DNA of 64,000 bases, taken from NCBI GenBank assembly GCA_050261515.1, contig JBLNDJ010000060.1, forward strand, positions 62,001 through 126,000, given 5' to 3'. The notes under the pieces were generated by a model, which saw only the letters and a list, made by a program, of their open reading frames with translations, made no database searches and was not told the origin of the DNA. The position numbers and the translations under genes are program-made. This stretch comes from JBLNDJ01 sp050261515. GTDB taxonomy: Bacteria > Acidobacteriota > Terriglobia > Bryobacterales > Bryobacteraceae. Positions 30,465 through 38,493 of the stretch are shown here, in pieces. The stretch's first letter is position 1. Each line of letters starts with the position of its first letter.

Positions 30465-31174
30465 AGTTCGAGATGAAAGGCATCGGAACCGGAGACCGCA
30501 AGAAGGTCTACCTCCTCGCCGGCCTGGGCCTCGTGCTGGCCTACTTCGTCTACACGAACGTGATCGCGCCGGACGACGCGCCCGCGCGCTCCACGCGCTC
30601 CGCGGCCACCGCCGATCCGGCCCCGCGCGCCCCCGCGGCGGGCGTCTTCGGCACGCCCGTTCCCGATACGCGCCGCACCGCATCCTTACGCCCCGAGTTC
30701 AAGATGGGCGCGCGCAACAACCGCCCCGATCCGGCCTCCATCGATCCGACCCTGCGGCTCGATTTGCTCGCAAAGGTACAGTCGGTGAATCTCGAAGGCG
30801 GCACGCGCAACCTGTTCCAGTTCGGCGCCTCGCCGATGCCGCGTACGCCCGAGCCGAAGATCGTTCCCCGGCCCGGCGGCGCCTTTCATCCCGGAATGCC
30901 CGGCGGTCTCGCGCAGAATGCCGCGACCGGCGAACCGGTGAAGGCGGCGCCTCCGCCCATCCCGCTCAGGTTCTACGGCTATTCGAGCCAGTCGAAGCAC
31001 GGCGAGAAGCGCGCTTTCTTCCTCGCCGACGGAGACGAGATCGTCGTCGCCGCCGAAGGCGAGCTGATCAAAGGCCGGTATAAAGTAGTGCGCATCGACG
31101 TCAATTCCGCCTTGGTCGAGGACGTGCAGTTCAAGAACCAGCAGACGCTGACGCTCGAGGAGCAGGCGGGCTGA
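30461..31174 (+). CDS. PilP/GspC-like alignment protein
   Basis: A 237-residue protein with one membrane segment (VYLLAGLGLVLAYFVYTNVI), a Pro/Ala-rich linker, and a C-terminal HR-like small beta-domain (PLRFYGYSSQSKHGEKRAFF, then LADGDEIVVAAEGELIKG). It resembles PilP lipoprotein domains and GspC HR domains, without the lipoprotein cysteine. It should bridge the inner membrane complex to the secretin. Confidence 0.8.
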   Translation: MKFEMKGIGTGDRKKVYLLAGLGLVLAYFVYTNVIAPDDAPARSTRSAATADPAPRAPAAGVFGTPVPDTRRTASLRPEFKMGARNNRPDPASIDPTLRLDLLAKVQSVNLEGGTRNLFQFGASPMPRTPEPKIVPRPGGAFHPGMPGGLAQNAATGEPVKAAPPPIPLRFYGYSSQSKHGEKRAFFLADGDEIVVAAEGELIKGRYKVVRIDVNSALVEDVQFKNQQTLTLEEQAG

Positions 31175-32187
31175 TGAAAAGCCGCCGGCAGGAATCCGGC
31201 TTCGCGCTCGTGCTCGTGATGGCGCTCGCGGCCATCATCGCCGTGCTGCTCTACCGCGAACTGCCGCGCGTCGCTTTCGAAGGCGAGCGCGCCCGCGAGG
31301 AGCTTCTTATTCAGCGCGGCGAACAGTACAAGCGCGCCATCCAGCTTTACATGCGCCGCTTTTCCCGCTACCCGGCCTCGATCGAGCAGCTCGAAAACAC
31401 GAACAATATCCGCTTCCTGCGCCGCCGCTATCGCGACCCCATGACCGGCAGCGAGGAATGGCGGCTCATCCATGCCGGGCCCGGCGGCGTCCTCACCGAT
31501 TCGCTCACCCAGAAGCCGCCGCAGTTGGATAAGGACGGCAAGCCCACCGTGGCGTCCATCACCGGCCGGCAGGCCGACCCCAATGCGCCCAAGCCGCTCT
31601 GGATGAAGCAGCGCGCCAGCGATTTGCAGGGTTTTACGCCGGAGCAGAGCCAGAATCCGCCCGATCAGCAGGCGGAGCAGCAGCAGCCTCAGCAGCCCGA
31701 GCCCTCGCAGCCCGAGCAACTCGGGGTGCCGCTGCAAGCCCAAGCCCAGCCGCCCGGCTCGCAGGACCCCAACGCGCCGCAGCAGCAGCCCCCCGTTTCG
31801 CCGGCGCCCTTCGCTCCGCAGCCGGCCATCAGCCCGGCGGCGGTGCAGCCCATCCCCGGCGCCCAGGTCAGCGGCGGAGCGGCCATGCAGGACCCGGCCA
31901 CGAATCCGATCGCGATGATCAACCAGCAGCTCCGCGGCGGCTCACCGCGCGTCCTCGCCGCCGGCGGGGGCGGCGGCTTCGGATCCTCGACCATCGGCGG
32001 CGGTATCGCCGGCGTCGCCAGCAAGGCCGAAGCCGAGGGCATCAAGGTCTACCGCAAGCACACGAAGTACAACGAGTGGGAATTCATCTACGACCAGCGC
32101 GAAGACTACGCAAACCCCGCCTTGGCCGGTTTCGGCGGCGGCCCCGCCGCCAATCCCAACCAGCGCATCTCCGGTCCGGTAAAGTAG
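31174..32187 (+). CDS. Pseudopilin-like protein with Gln/Pro-rich insertion
   Basis: A 337-residue protein. The class III-type leader is SRRQESG followed by a hydrophobic helix FALVLVMALAAIIAVLL. Position 5 after the processing Gly is Leu, not Glu, as in GspK-type minor pseudopilins. Residues 45-110 have a pseudopilin-like domain (IQLYMRRFSRYPASIEQLEN). Residues 165-260 are very rich in Gln and Pro. The C-terminal segment (YRKHTKYNEWEFIYDQRED) is globular. Function is inferred from leader and context. Confidence 0.75.
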   Translation: MKSRRQESGFALVLVMALAAIIAVLLYRELPRVAFEGERAREELLIQRGEQYKRAIQLYMRRFSRYPASIEQLENTNNIRFLRRRYRDPMTGSEEWRLIHAGPGGVLTDSLTQKPPQLDKDGKPTVASITGRQADPNAPKPLWMKQRASDLQGFTPEQSQNPPDQQAEQQQPQQPEPSQPEQLGVPLQAQAQPPGSQDPNAPQQQPPVSPAPFAPQPAISPAAVQPIPGAQVSGGAAMQDPATNPIAMINQQLRGGSPRVLAAGGGGGFGSSTIGGGIAGVASKAEAEGIKVYRKHTKYNEWEFIYDQREDYANPALAGFGGGPAANPNQRISGPVK

Positions 32188-32190
32188 GCG

Positions 32191-33297
32191 CTACGCCCGC
32201 TCCTGAACCCGCGGGAAGTACAGCCAGACGTGCCCGCCGTTGTCGTCTTCCCCGAAGACGATCTCGCCGTCGCGCCCCGTCACCGCGTCGCCGAACACGT
32301 AGCCGTAACGCCGCCGCTCGATCACCGACGCCGCCACCCCCAGGTTCGACACTTCACGCTTCCCCGGGTCGTAGCAGAACATCTTCGCGATCTCGTCGCC
32401 GCAGAATCCGAACACGCGGCCGTCGAACGTCACGGCCATCGGACCCACCGGCGCCAGCAGCGTCTTCCCGAGCGGCGCGCTGAAACCCTTGTCTTCATCG
32501 AACGAGTAGAGCGTGCCGTCCGCCGCCGCCGTGTAAAGCAGGCCGCCGCGCCCGCGCGAAGCCCATACCAGCGGCGCATCGCCGAAGCCCGACGGCAGCT
32601 TGACTGCCCGCCGCTTGATCGCGCGCGCCGCGGCGTCGTAGCGCCACAGCGTCCCGCCTTCGTCGCGCCCGAACACGCCGCCGCGGGATGCCACCGCGAT
32701 GCGCCCCGTTCCGGCGATCTCGCCGACCACCTGCACCTTCGGCGCGTCAAGGTCCACCGTGAACAGATGCTTCGCCGTGATCCCAACGGCCGTCTTCCGC
32801 GCCGCGTCCGTAACCGCGTGCACCACCGGCTCGCCTGCCACGCACTCGCCGTGGTCCGTGAGCGGCGGGAGCTCGAAGCCCCACTCCTGGATCAGGTCCT
32901 CTCCGCCCAGCCGCATCAGCGGAGCGCTCACCACGCGCCCGCCCCGCGCGCCGTTCACAAACGCCGCCACGCGCGCGCCGCCGCAGCACACCGCCGCGCA
33001 TCCGGTCGCGCCCGCCGGACGTCCGATGTCGAGCACCATCCCGCCCAGCCCGTGAAACGTCGCCACGAACAGGTGCGCCTGCCGCCCGCCCGTGCCGCCG
33101 TAAACGAATCCATCGGGCGTCGTGTCTAGCGCCGTGATGTGGCTTTCATCGTGCACGATCGGGGCCGTCATCCCCGGAAAGCACGTCGGGAACGCAACCA
33201 GCGTCCCCTCGCGCGTAAACGTCCCGAAATGGACGTCCTTCAAATAGGCCTTGATCTCGGGCGATTTCGGATCGAATCTTCTCTTCTTCTGCGCCAT
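32191..33297 (-). CDS. Beta-propeller-like protein of unknown function
   Basis: A 368-residue protein with repeated strands of propeller type (ESHITALDTTPDGFVYGG, GRIAVASRGGVFGRDE, GLLYTAAADGTLYSFDED). The start MAQKKRR is not a signal peptide. ATG 33297 is chosen over an upstream GTG (33309) that overlaps the previous gene. It pairs with the upstream exported propeller protein in an operon. Substrate is unknown. Confidence 0.7.
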   Translation of the reverse strand: MAQKKRRFDPKSPEIKAYLKDVHFGTFTREGTLVAFPTCFPGMTAPIVHDESHITALDTTPDGFVYGGTGGRQAHLFVATFHGLGGMVLDIGRPAGATGCAAVCCGGARVAAFVNGARGGRVVSAPLMRLGGEDLIQEWGFELPPLTDHGECVAGEPVVHAVTDAARKTAVGITAKHLFTVDLDAPKVQVVGEIAGTGRIAVASRGGVFGRDEGGTLWRYDAAARAIKRRAVKLPSGFGDAPLVWASRGRGGLLYTAAADGTLYSFDEDKGFSAPLGKTLLAPVGPMAVTFDGRVFGFCGDEIAKMFCYDPGKREVSNLGVAASVIERRRYGYVFGDAVTGRDGEIVFGEDDNGGHVWLYFPRVQERA

Positions 33298-33299
33298 GG

Positions 33300-34634
33300 C
33301 TAGCCCCACATCCGGATCGGCAGGTGCGCGTTCTCACGCTTGCGCCCGGCCGGCATAGACACCTTGAAAATTCCGCTCGGCCGCTCTCCGACGTGGCCGA
33401 AGAAAAGATCGCCGTTGTGATCCACCGCCCCGCGTGAAACATACTGCGCCAGTCCGGTCGGATGCTCCAGCCGCGTCACCTCCTCGCGCTCGAGCGTCCG
33501 CGGATTCAGCCGCCACACCACGCCCTCGCGCTCCTTGCCGGACGGCGTCGTTGGCTGATACACCGGGTCGCGCCACCGCGACGCCACATAATAAAGATTG
33601 CCGTCGCCCGCGAACGTCAGCCCGCCGCAGTGATCGCGGAACATGTCCACCGGGAACGTGATATCGCGCTGCTGCGTCGCCGGGCCGAGGCTCTCGACCC
33701 GCGGCCAGTCCTTGCCCTCGTTGTGCCAGATGCGCATCAGGTACGGATTCGGGCACCACGTGGACGCATACACGCACTGGCCGTCGGGCGAAGGCGCGAC
33801 ATCGTAAAACACGCTGTGCCATCCCATCTGGTACGAAGGATGCGGCAGCATCTCGGGCGAAATCTCCAGTCGGTCCGTCTCCGGTGTGTAGCGCACCAGG
33901 TGCCCGTAATCGTTCGTCGTCCATACGCGGTGCTTTTTATCGAGGAACAGCGTCTGCCCGTTGATCGACCCGATGCGCCCTATATCGCGCCGCGTGCGCG
34001 TCTTCAGGTCGTAAACGATGAAGTGGTCCCGCGGGTAGCTCAGCGCATAGAGCAGCCGCCGCTCTTCATCGTGCAGCAGGCACCGGCAGCCTTCCTTCGG
34101 GATGAGCGTGTCCCACCACAGCACCTGGTCTTTCCGGGTGTCCCACGCCAGCAGCGCCGCCCCGCGGAACAGGCGCTTCTTGTCGTGCCAGGAATACCAG
34201 GGGTTGTAGACCGGCAGGTCGATCGGCGGCCCGGACAGATGCGTCGCCATGTACAGCACGCCATCCGCCATCGAAGGCGCGAAGCTGTAATGGATCTTGC
34301 ACTGCGTCGCGCGCCCGGAATCGCCGGGGTCATCCACTTTCTCGTCGATGTCGAACAGGTAATCGAGCGAGTCCGTCTGCTCGTTGTACCGCACCGGTTT
34401 CACAACACCGCCCGGAACGCCCTCGGCGCAAGCCGCGGCGTAAATCCGCCCGTCCGGCCCCACCGAGAGGGACCAGCACGTGTCCGAGTCCGGATGCCCG
34501 GTAAACGGATACCATTTGACGGTGTATTGTTCGGAGGCGGGGGAAGCGGCTCGTACGAGCCCTGCCGAGAGAACCCCGGCCCCTGCCTTCATGAAATCGC
34601 GTCGCGCAATCCCGTGTCTTTGGCCCATACCCAA
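33300..34634 (-). CDS. Tat-exported beta-propeller protein
   Basis: A 444-residue protein with a twin-arginine leader (IARRDFMKAGAGVLSAGLVR). The mature part has propeller repeats (WSLSVGPDGRIYAAACAEG, HSVFYDVAPSPDGQCVYAST, LTFAGDGNLYYVASR). Cys-rich turns suggest structural disulfides. Forty residues may precede cleavage at ARA-type motif. It acts outside the cytoplasm; no catalytic signature is recognised. Confidence 0.78.
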   Translation of the reverse strand: MGMGQRHGIARRDFMKAGAGVLSAGLVRAASPASEQYTVKWYPFTGHPDSDTCWSLSVGPDGRIYAAACAEGVPGGVVKPVRYNEQTDSLDYLFDIDEKVDDPGDSGRATQCKIHYSFAPSMADGVLYMATHLSGPPIDLPVYNPWYSWHDKKRLFRGAALLAWDTRKDQVLWWDTLIPKEGCRCLLHDEERRLLYALSYPRDHFIVYDLKTRTRRDIGRIGSINGQTLFLDKKHRVWTTNDYGHLVRYTPETDRLEISPEMLPHPSYQMGWHSVFYDVAPSPDGQCVYASTWCPNPYLMRIWHNEGKDWPRVESLGPATQQRDITFPVDMFRDHCGGLTFAGDGNLYYVASRWRDPVYQPTTPSGKEREGVVWRLNPRTLEREEVTRLEHPTGLAQYVSRGAVDHNGDLFFGHVGERPSGIFKVSMPAGRKRENAHLPIRMWG

Positions 34635-34666
34635 CCCTCCGGGCCATTCTATACCGAACGGGACGG

Positions 34667-35179
34667 CTACTGGGCCGTCAGTCGCCTCTTCGCGCTCAGC
34701 TTCAAAGCACGGAACTGCGCCGCCGTCAGCCGCATCTCCACCAGGATCTGCGCTTCTTCCTGCCCCAGCACGTAATACCGCACCAGCGCGTCGCGCTCCT
34801 GCTCCGGCAACCCGGCCAGCGACCGCCGCATTATATCGACGCCTGTTTCCCCGCGCTCGGGGCGCCTCCTTCCGCGCACCCGCTCCTGAATGATGCTCCT
34901 CAGCCGCCCCGGCACACTCTCCGCCTTTGTGATCTCGCCCCGCTCGATCGTTTCGATCAGGTCGCCCAGCGCCGCCCCGGAAATCTCCTCCACATCGGCG
35001 TCCGCGAATCGCGCAACCAGAAATCGCACGCCCGGATACAGCAACTCGCGCAACCGCCCGGCCGCGGCGCCATCCCCCGCGCGAATGCCTTGTACCAGCG
35101 GCTCAAAGTCGAGTCGTGTATTCGAGCTCGGGGGAATCGCTACGGTTTCCTGCATTTTGAATTGCCGGCCGAAGCCCAT
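34667..35179 (-). CDS. ECF-type RNA polymerase sigma factor
   Basis: A 170-residue protein. An N-terminal region-2-like segment (ALGDLIETIERGEITKAESV, then PGRLRSIIQERVRGRRR) and C-terminal region-4-like helix-turn-helix (GLPEQERDALVRYYVLGQEE, then TAAQFRALKLSAKRRL) mark it. The protein is short but has both regions. The start is at 35179, with an alternative at 35155. No anti-sigma gene is adjacent, unlike the similar factor at 61060. Confidence 0.75.
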   Translation of the reverse strand: MGFGRQFKMQETVAIPPSSNTRLDFEPLVQGIRAGDGAAAGRLRELLYPGVRFLVARFADADVEEISGAALGDLIETIERGEITKAESVPGRLRSIIQERVRGRRRPERGETGVDIMRRSLAGLPEQERDALVRYYVLGQEEAQILVEMRLTAAQFRALKLSAKRRLTAQ

Positions 35180-35295
35180 ATGTAGCGCGGATAGACGGAA
35201 AAGGCCAGTACTTTTCTGCGAATGCGGATGCGTGGTAGTCCCGGTGCGCCGCTACTCCGTTTGTGGGTATTTCCCGGAGAAATCAGAAAGTGCGC

Positions 35296-37641
35296 CTATT
35301 TCGTTTCCAAAAGCGCCGCAAGAATCAGCTTAGCCGCTTCCTTCCCACGCTCCCCAACCTCGCCCGCCGGCCCCGAGCAGCTAGGGCATCCCGCTTCACA
35401 AGGGCACGCCTGCAGCATTTCGAGCGCATGTGCCGCCACCTGAGGAAACATCCTGAACAGCGGCGCGCTCTGCCCGATTCCGCCCGAATATGCGTCGTAA
35501 AGATAGAGATCGGGCTCGAACGTTTTCACTCCCCCCGCAATATTTTCCGAAAACGCCACCCCGAGGTCGCGCGGGTCGCACATCAGCAGGAACGCCGCCG
35601 CAGTCCGCAGCGCATTGCCTAGCGCGGTTAGCCCGTTCTGCTTTTCCGTCGCCGAAAGCTGCGGAAACTGCGCCAGGAAATTCTCCGGAAACGTGATCCA
35701 GAAGGCGGTCGTGTGCATCTCCTGCTCGGGCATCGAGAGATTGCCGGACCCCACGTTCTCCATCGTGTAAAACTTGATCTTCTTGAACCCGACGATCTGG
35801 GTATTCACCCGCACGTCGCCGTAGGCCCGCCGCGCCGCGCCCGCCGGAGCGGTTTCGAATTCTTCGAGCACCTTGACTTGCGTATAGTCGATCGCGTCGG
35901 TGTAATAATCCGACTCCACGCGCCGCACGAACGCTTTTCTGCCCTCGTAATCGAATTTTTCGACTTGATACTGCCGCGCTTCGTGCAGATAAACCGCCTT
36001 CTCGTGCAGCGTCGTGAGCGCGGAGGGGAAATCCACCTCGGCGATAATCTTCGGCTCGCCCGTCGTATCCACCACCACGAAGTTGTCGCTTGTCACCGAA
36101 CGCAGGCTGATCGCGTCGGCCGGATACGTGTCCGACGTCCAGTGCCACGCGCCCGCCGAGTGATGCACCACGCCCGTCTCGCTCAGAAACGAGCACAGCT
36201 CGCCCGTATCGTGCTTGCCGAATTTCTCGCCGTCGCGCACCGGCAGCTCGAACGCCGCGCATTTCGTGTGATTGATGAGAATTTCGACGTTGTCCGGATT
36301 GATGTGCGCCTGCTCGGGCGACGAGCCGAAGAAATAGTCGGGATGCTCGATGACATACTGATCGAGCGGCGCGCTCGAGGCCACCAGCACCGCTATCGAA
36401 GTCGATTGCCGCCGCCCCGCGCGCCCCGCGCGCTGCCACGTCGAAGCGATCGTTCCCGGATAGCCCGCCATCACCACGGCATCGAGCGACCCGATGTCGA
36501 TACCGAGCTCGAGCGCGTTGGTCGCCACCACGCACCGCACATCGGCCTCGCGCAGCTTGCGCTCGATCTCGCGCCGCTCGCGCGGCAGGTAGCCGCCGCG
36601 ATAGCCGCGCACCGCCTCCTCGCCGGCCGGCAGCCGGGACGCCGCGTCTTTCAAATACGTGATCAGAACCTCGGTGGCCAGCCGGTTGTTCGTGAACACC
36701 AGGGTCTGGAGCCGGTTCTCCAGAAACTCAACCGCCACGCGCTTCGATTCCTGCAAATAGCTGCGCCGTATTCCGAGCGCGCGGTTCACGAACGGAGGGT
36801 TGTAAAAAATGAAGTACTTCTCCCCCGACGGGGCGCCATTGCGCTCGATCAGCGCGAACGCCTCGCCCGTCAGCGCCTCGGCCAGCTCACGCGGATTCGC
36901 TATGGTCGCCGACGAGCAGATGAACTGCGGCTTCGACCCGTAAAACTCGCACACGCGCCGCATCCGGCGGATCACGTTCGCCAGGTGGCTCCCATACACG
37001 CCGCGGCAGTAGTGCAGCTCATCGATGACGAAGTACCGCAGGTTCTCGAACAGCTTCGCCCATTTCGTGTGGTGCGGCAGAATTCCGGCGTGCAGCATGT
37101 CCGGATTCGTGAGCACGAGGTTGGCGCGCTCGCGGATCGCCTTGCGGGCGTCCTGCGGCGTATCGCCGTCGTAGGTAAAGGCGCGCAGCTCCGAACCCAT
37201 CGCATCGAGCGCCTGCTGCATCTCGTGAAGCTGGTCCATCGCGAGCGCCTTGGTCGGAAACAGGTACATCGCGCGCGCCCCGGGTTCTTCCACCATCCGG
37301 TTCAGCACCGGAAGGTTGTAGCAAAGCGTCTTTCCGCTCGCGGTCGGCGTGACCACGACCACGTTCTTGCCCGCCGCCGCCAACCGGAACGCCTCCGCCT
37401 GGTGGCTGTACAGGCGCCTTATGCCCTGCGCGGCCAGGGCCTTGACGAGCGGAGAGGCCAGATCCCGCGGCATCTCGGAGTACTCACCCTCCGACGCCGG
37501 CCGGTAGTGGATCGCCCGCACCACGGAATCCGGCTGCGCGCGCAGCCGCTCGAAACGCGCCAGCGCCGGCTCCAGGCCGCCCGGACGCACCAGGCGCAAC
37601 TCCGGCGTCGCGGGAAATCCAAGGGAAAGGTTCTCGGGCAT
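35296..37641 (-). CDS. MrfA-type DEAD/DEAH helicase with C-terminal four-cysteine domain
   Basis: A 781-residue helicase. Walker A VTPTASGKTLCYNLP is near residue 96-110, the DELH box motif FVIDELHYCRGVYG near 225, and motif VI QRAGRAGRRQST near 415. The C-terminal half is the DUF1998/MrfA module with CPCEAGCPSCSG near residue 750, the four-cysteine zinc site of the YprA/MrfA family. In Bacillus MrfA helps repair mitomycin-type lesions. Length and motif order fit. It lies near uvrA but not in one operon. Confidence 0.92.
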   Translation of the reverse strand: MPENLSLGFPATPELRLVRPGGLEPALARFERLRAQPDSVVRAIHYRPASEGEYSEMPRDLASPLVKALAAQGIRRLYSHQAEAFRLAAAGKNVVVVTPTASGKTLCYNLPVLNRMVEEPGARAMYLFPTKALAMDQLHEMQQALDAMGSELRAFTYDGDTPQDARKAIRERANLVLTNPDMLHAGILPHHTKWAKLFENLRYFVIDELHYCRGVYGSHLANVIRRMRRVCEFYGSKPQFICSSATIANPRELAEALTGEAFALIERNGAPSGEKYFIFYNPPFVNRALGIRRSYLQESKRVAVEFLENRLQTLVFTNNRLATEVLITYLKDAASRLPAGEEAVRGYRGGYLPRERREIERKLREADVRCVVATNALELGIDIGSLDAVVMAGYPGTIASTWQRAGRAGRRQSTSIAVLVASSAPLDQYVIEHPDYFFGSSPEQAHINPDNVEILINHTKCAAFELPVRDGEKFGKHDTGELCSFLSETGVVHHSAGAWHWTSDTYPADAISLRSVTSDNFVVVDTTGEPKIIAEVDFPSALTTLHEKAVYLHEARQYQVEKFDYEGRKAFVRRVESDYYTDAIDYTQVKVLEEFETAPAGAARRAYGDVRVNTQIVGFKKIKFYTMENVGSGNLSMPEQEMHTTAFWITFPENFLAQFPQLSATEKQNGLTALGNALRTAAAFLLMCDPRDLGVAFSENIAGGVKTFEPDLYLYDAYSGGIGQSAPLFRMFPQVAAHALEMLQACPCEAGCPSCSGPAGEVGERGKEAAKLILAALLETK

Positions 37642-37689
37642 ATCTTCGCCTTTTCTTTGCTCAGTATACCCGAAGCCGACAGCGGGGAC

Positions 37690-38013
37690 TCAGTCTGCGG
37701 CGCGCCGGAATTCGTACCGCTCCAGCGTGAGTGCCATCTCGAAGGGCTTGTCGGGATCCTCCCCCCCCGGAACGCCGGTATCAAGGCGCATCACTTTTCC
37801 GAGGCAGTGCAAGTCCACGTCGCCCTGGTGCGACAACCGAATGACGTACTCGACCGGTTCGCCGATATCAACTTTCGTGTCCGAGGCGACCAGCGCTCCC
37901 CCGGAACTGAGGTTGCGCGTCTCCGCCGCGCCCGATACCGCCCGCATGCCGTTTCGCACGATCCTTACAGGCAGCTTGATCTCAAATCGTTTGGACCTAC
38001 GTTGCTCCACCAC
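37690..38013 (-). CDS. PilZ domain protein
   Basis: A 107-residue single-domain protein with the c-di-GMP-binding pattern: basic EQRRSKRFEIKLPV at the N-terminus and NLSSGGALVASD further in (the RxxxR and DxSxxG-type sites; here the second is NxSxGG). GTG 38013 is chosen because AGGA lies 5 bases upstream. A TTG at 38052 gives a longer form. It probably senses c-di-GMP. Confidence 0.85.
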   Translation of the reverse strand: MVEQRRSKRFEIKLPVRIVRNGMRAVSGAAETRNLSSGGALVASDTKVDIGEPVEYVIRLSHQGDVDLHCLGKVMRLDTGVPGGEDPDKPFEMALTLERYEFRRAAD

Positions 38014-38163
38014 AGAGTTCCTACCGTAATTGGTTTCCAATAAGACAGTCAATATTTCCAGCCACTTATATCTGTAAACTCAGTTCTGGTACTTCCCAGG
38101 AACCCCGGCCCCCAAGTGCGCCGAGCCCCTCCCCAAGCACGTCCGGGGGCCTCTGCGGCCCGA

Positions 38164-38481
38164 ATGATAGAATTGGGTTGGGTGCGTAAAATCGTTAGGA
38201 TTTCACTGGGATTTCTGGCCCTGATTGCGGGCGCAATTCTCTCGCTGCCCGGCGTCCCCGGCCCCGGCATCGCCATCATGATCCTCGGCCTGGTCATCCT
38301 GGCCGATTACTACCGCTGGGCCCGCCGCTCCCGCGATTGGCTTAAGGAAAAGGCGTACCGCGTGCGCGACCGTGCCCTGCGCCGCGACCCCGATCAGTCC
38401 CCCGCGGGCCCGGAAGTCCACCGCGACCCCCCGGCAGATTCCCGCGACCGGGTAATCCCCCGCCAATCAGTGCGAAAATAG
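38164..38481 (+). CDS. PGPGW-type small membrane protein
   Basis: A 105-residue protein. Two hydrophobic segments (ISLGFLALIAGAILSLPGVP, and GIAIMILGLVILADYY) flank the characteristic PGPGI turn, followed by a basic cytoplasmic tail. The ATG at 38164 is chosen as the first in the coding part. It lies 12 bp upstream of uvrA. The family has no known function. Confidence 0.7.
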   Translation: MIELGWVRKIVRISLGFLALIAGAILSLPGVPGPGIAIMILGLVILADYYRWARRSRDWLKEKAYRVRDRALRRDPDQSPAGPEVHRDPPADSRDRVIPRQSVRK

Positions 38482-38493
38482 GAGATTGGCGCC

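Noticed and set aside
35713..38043. 776-codon rightward open frame
   Set aside because: Antisense to the MrfA-type helicase, whose motifs are intact; composition is shadow-like.
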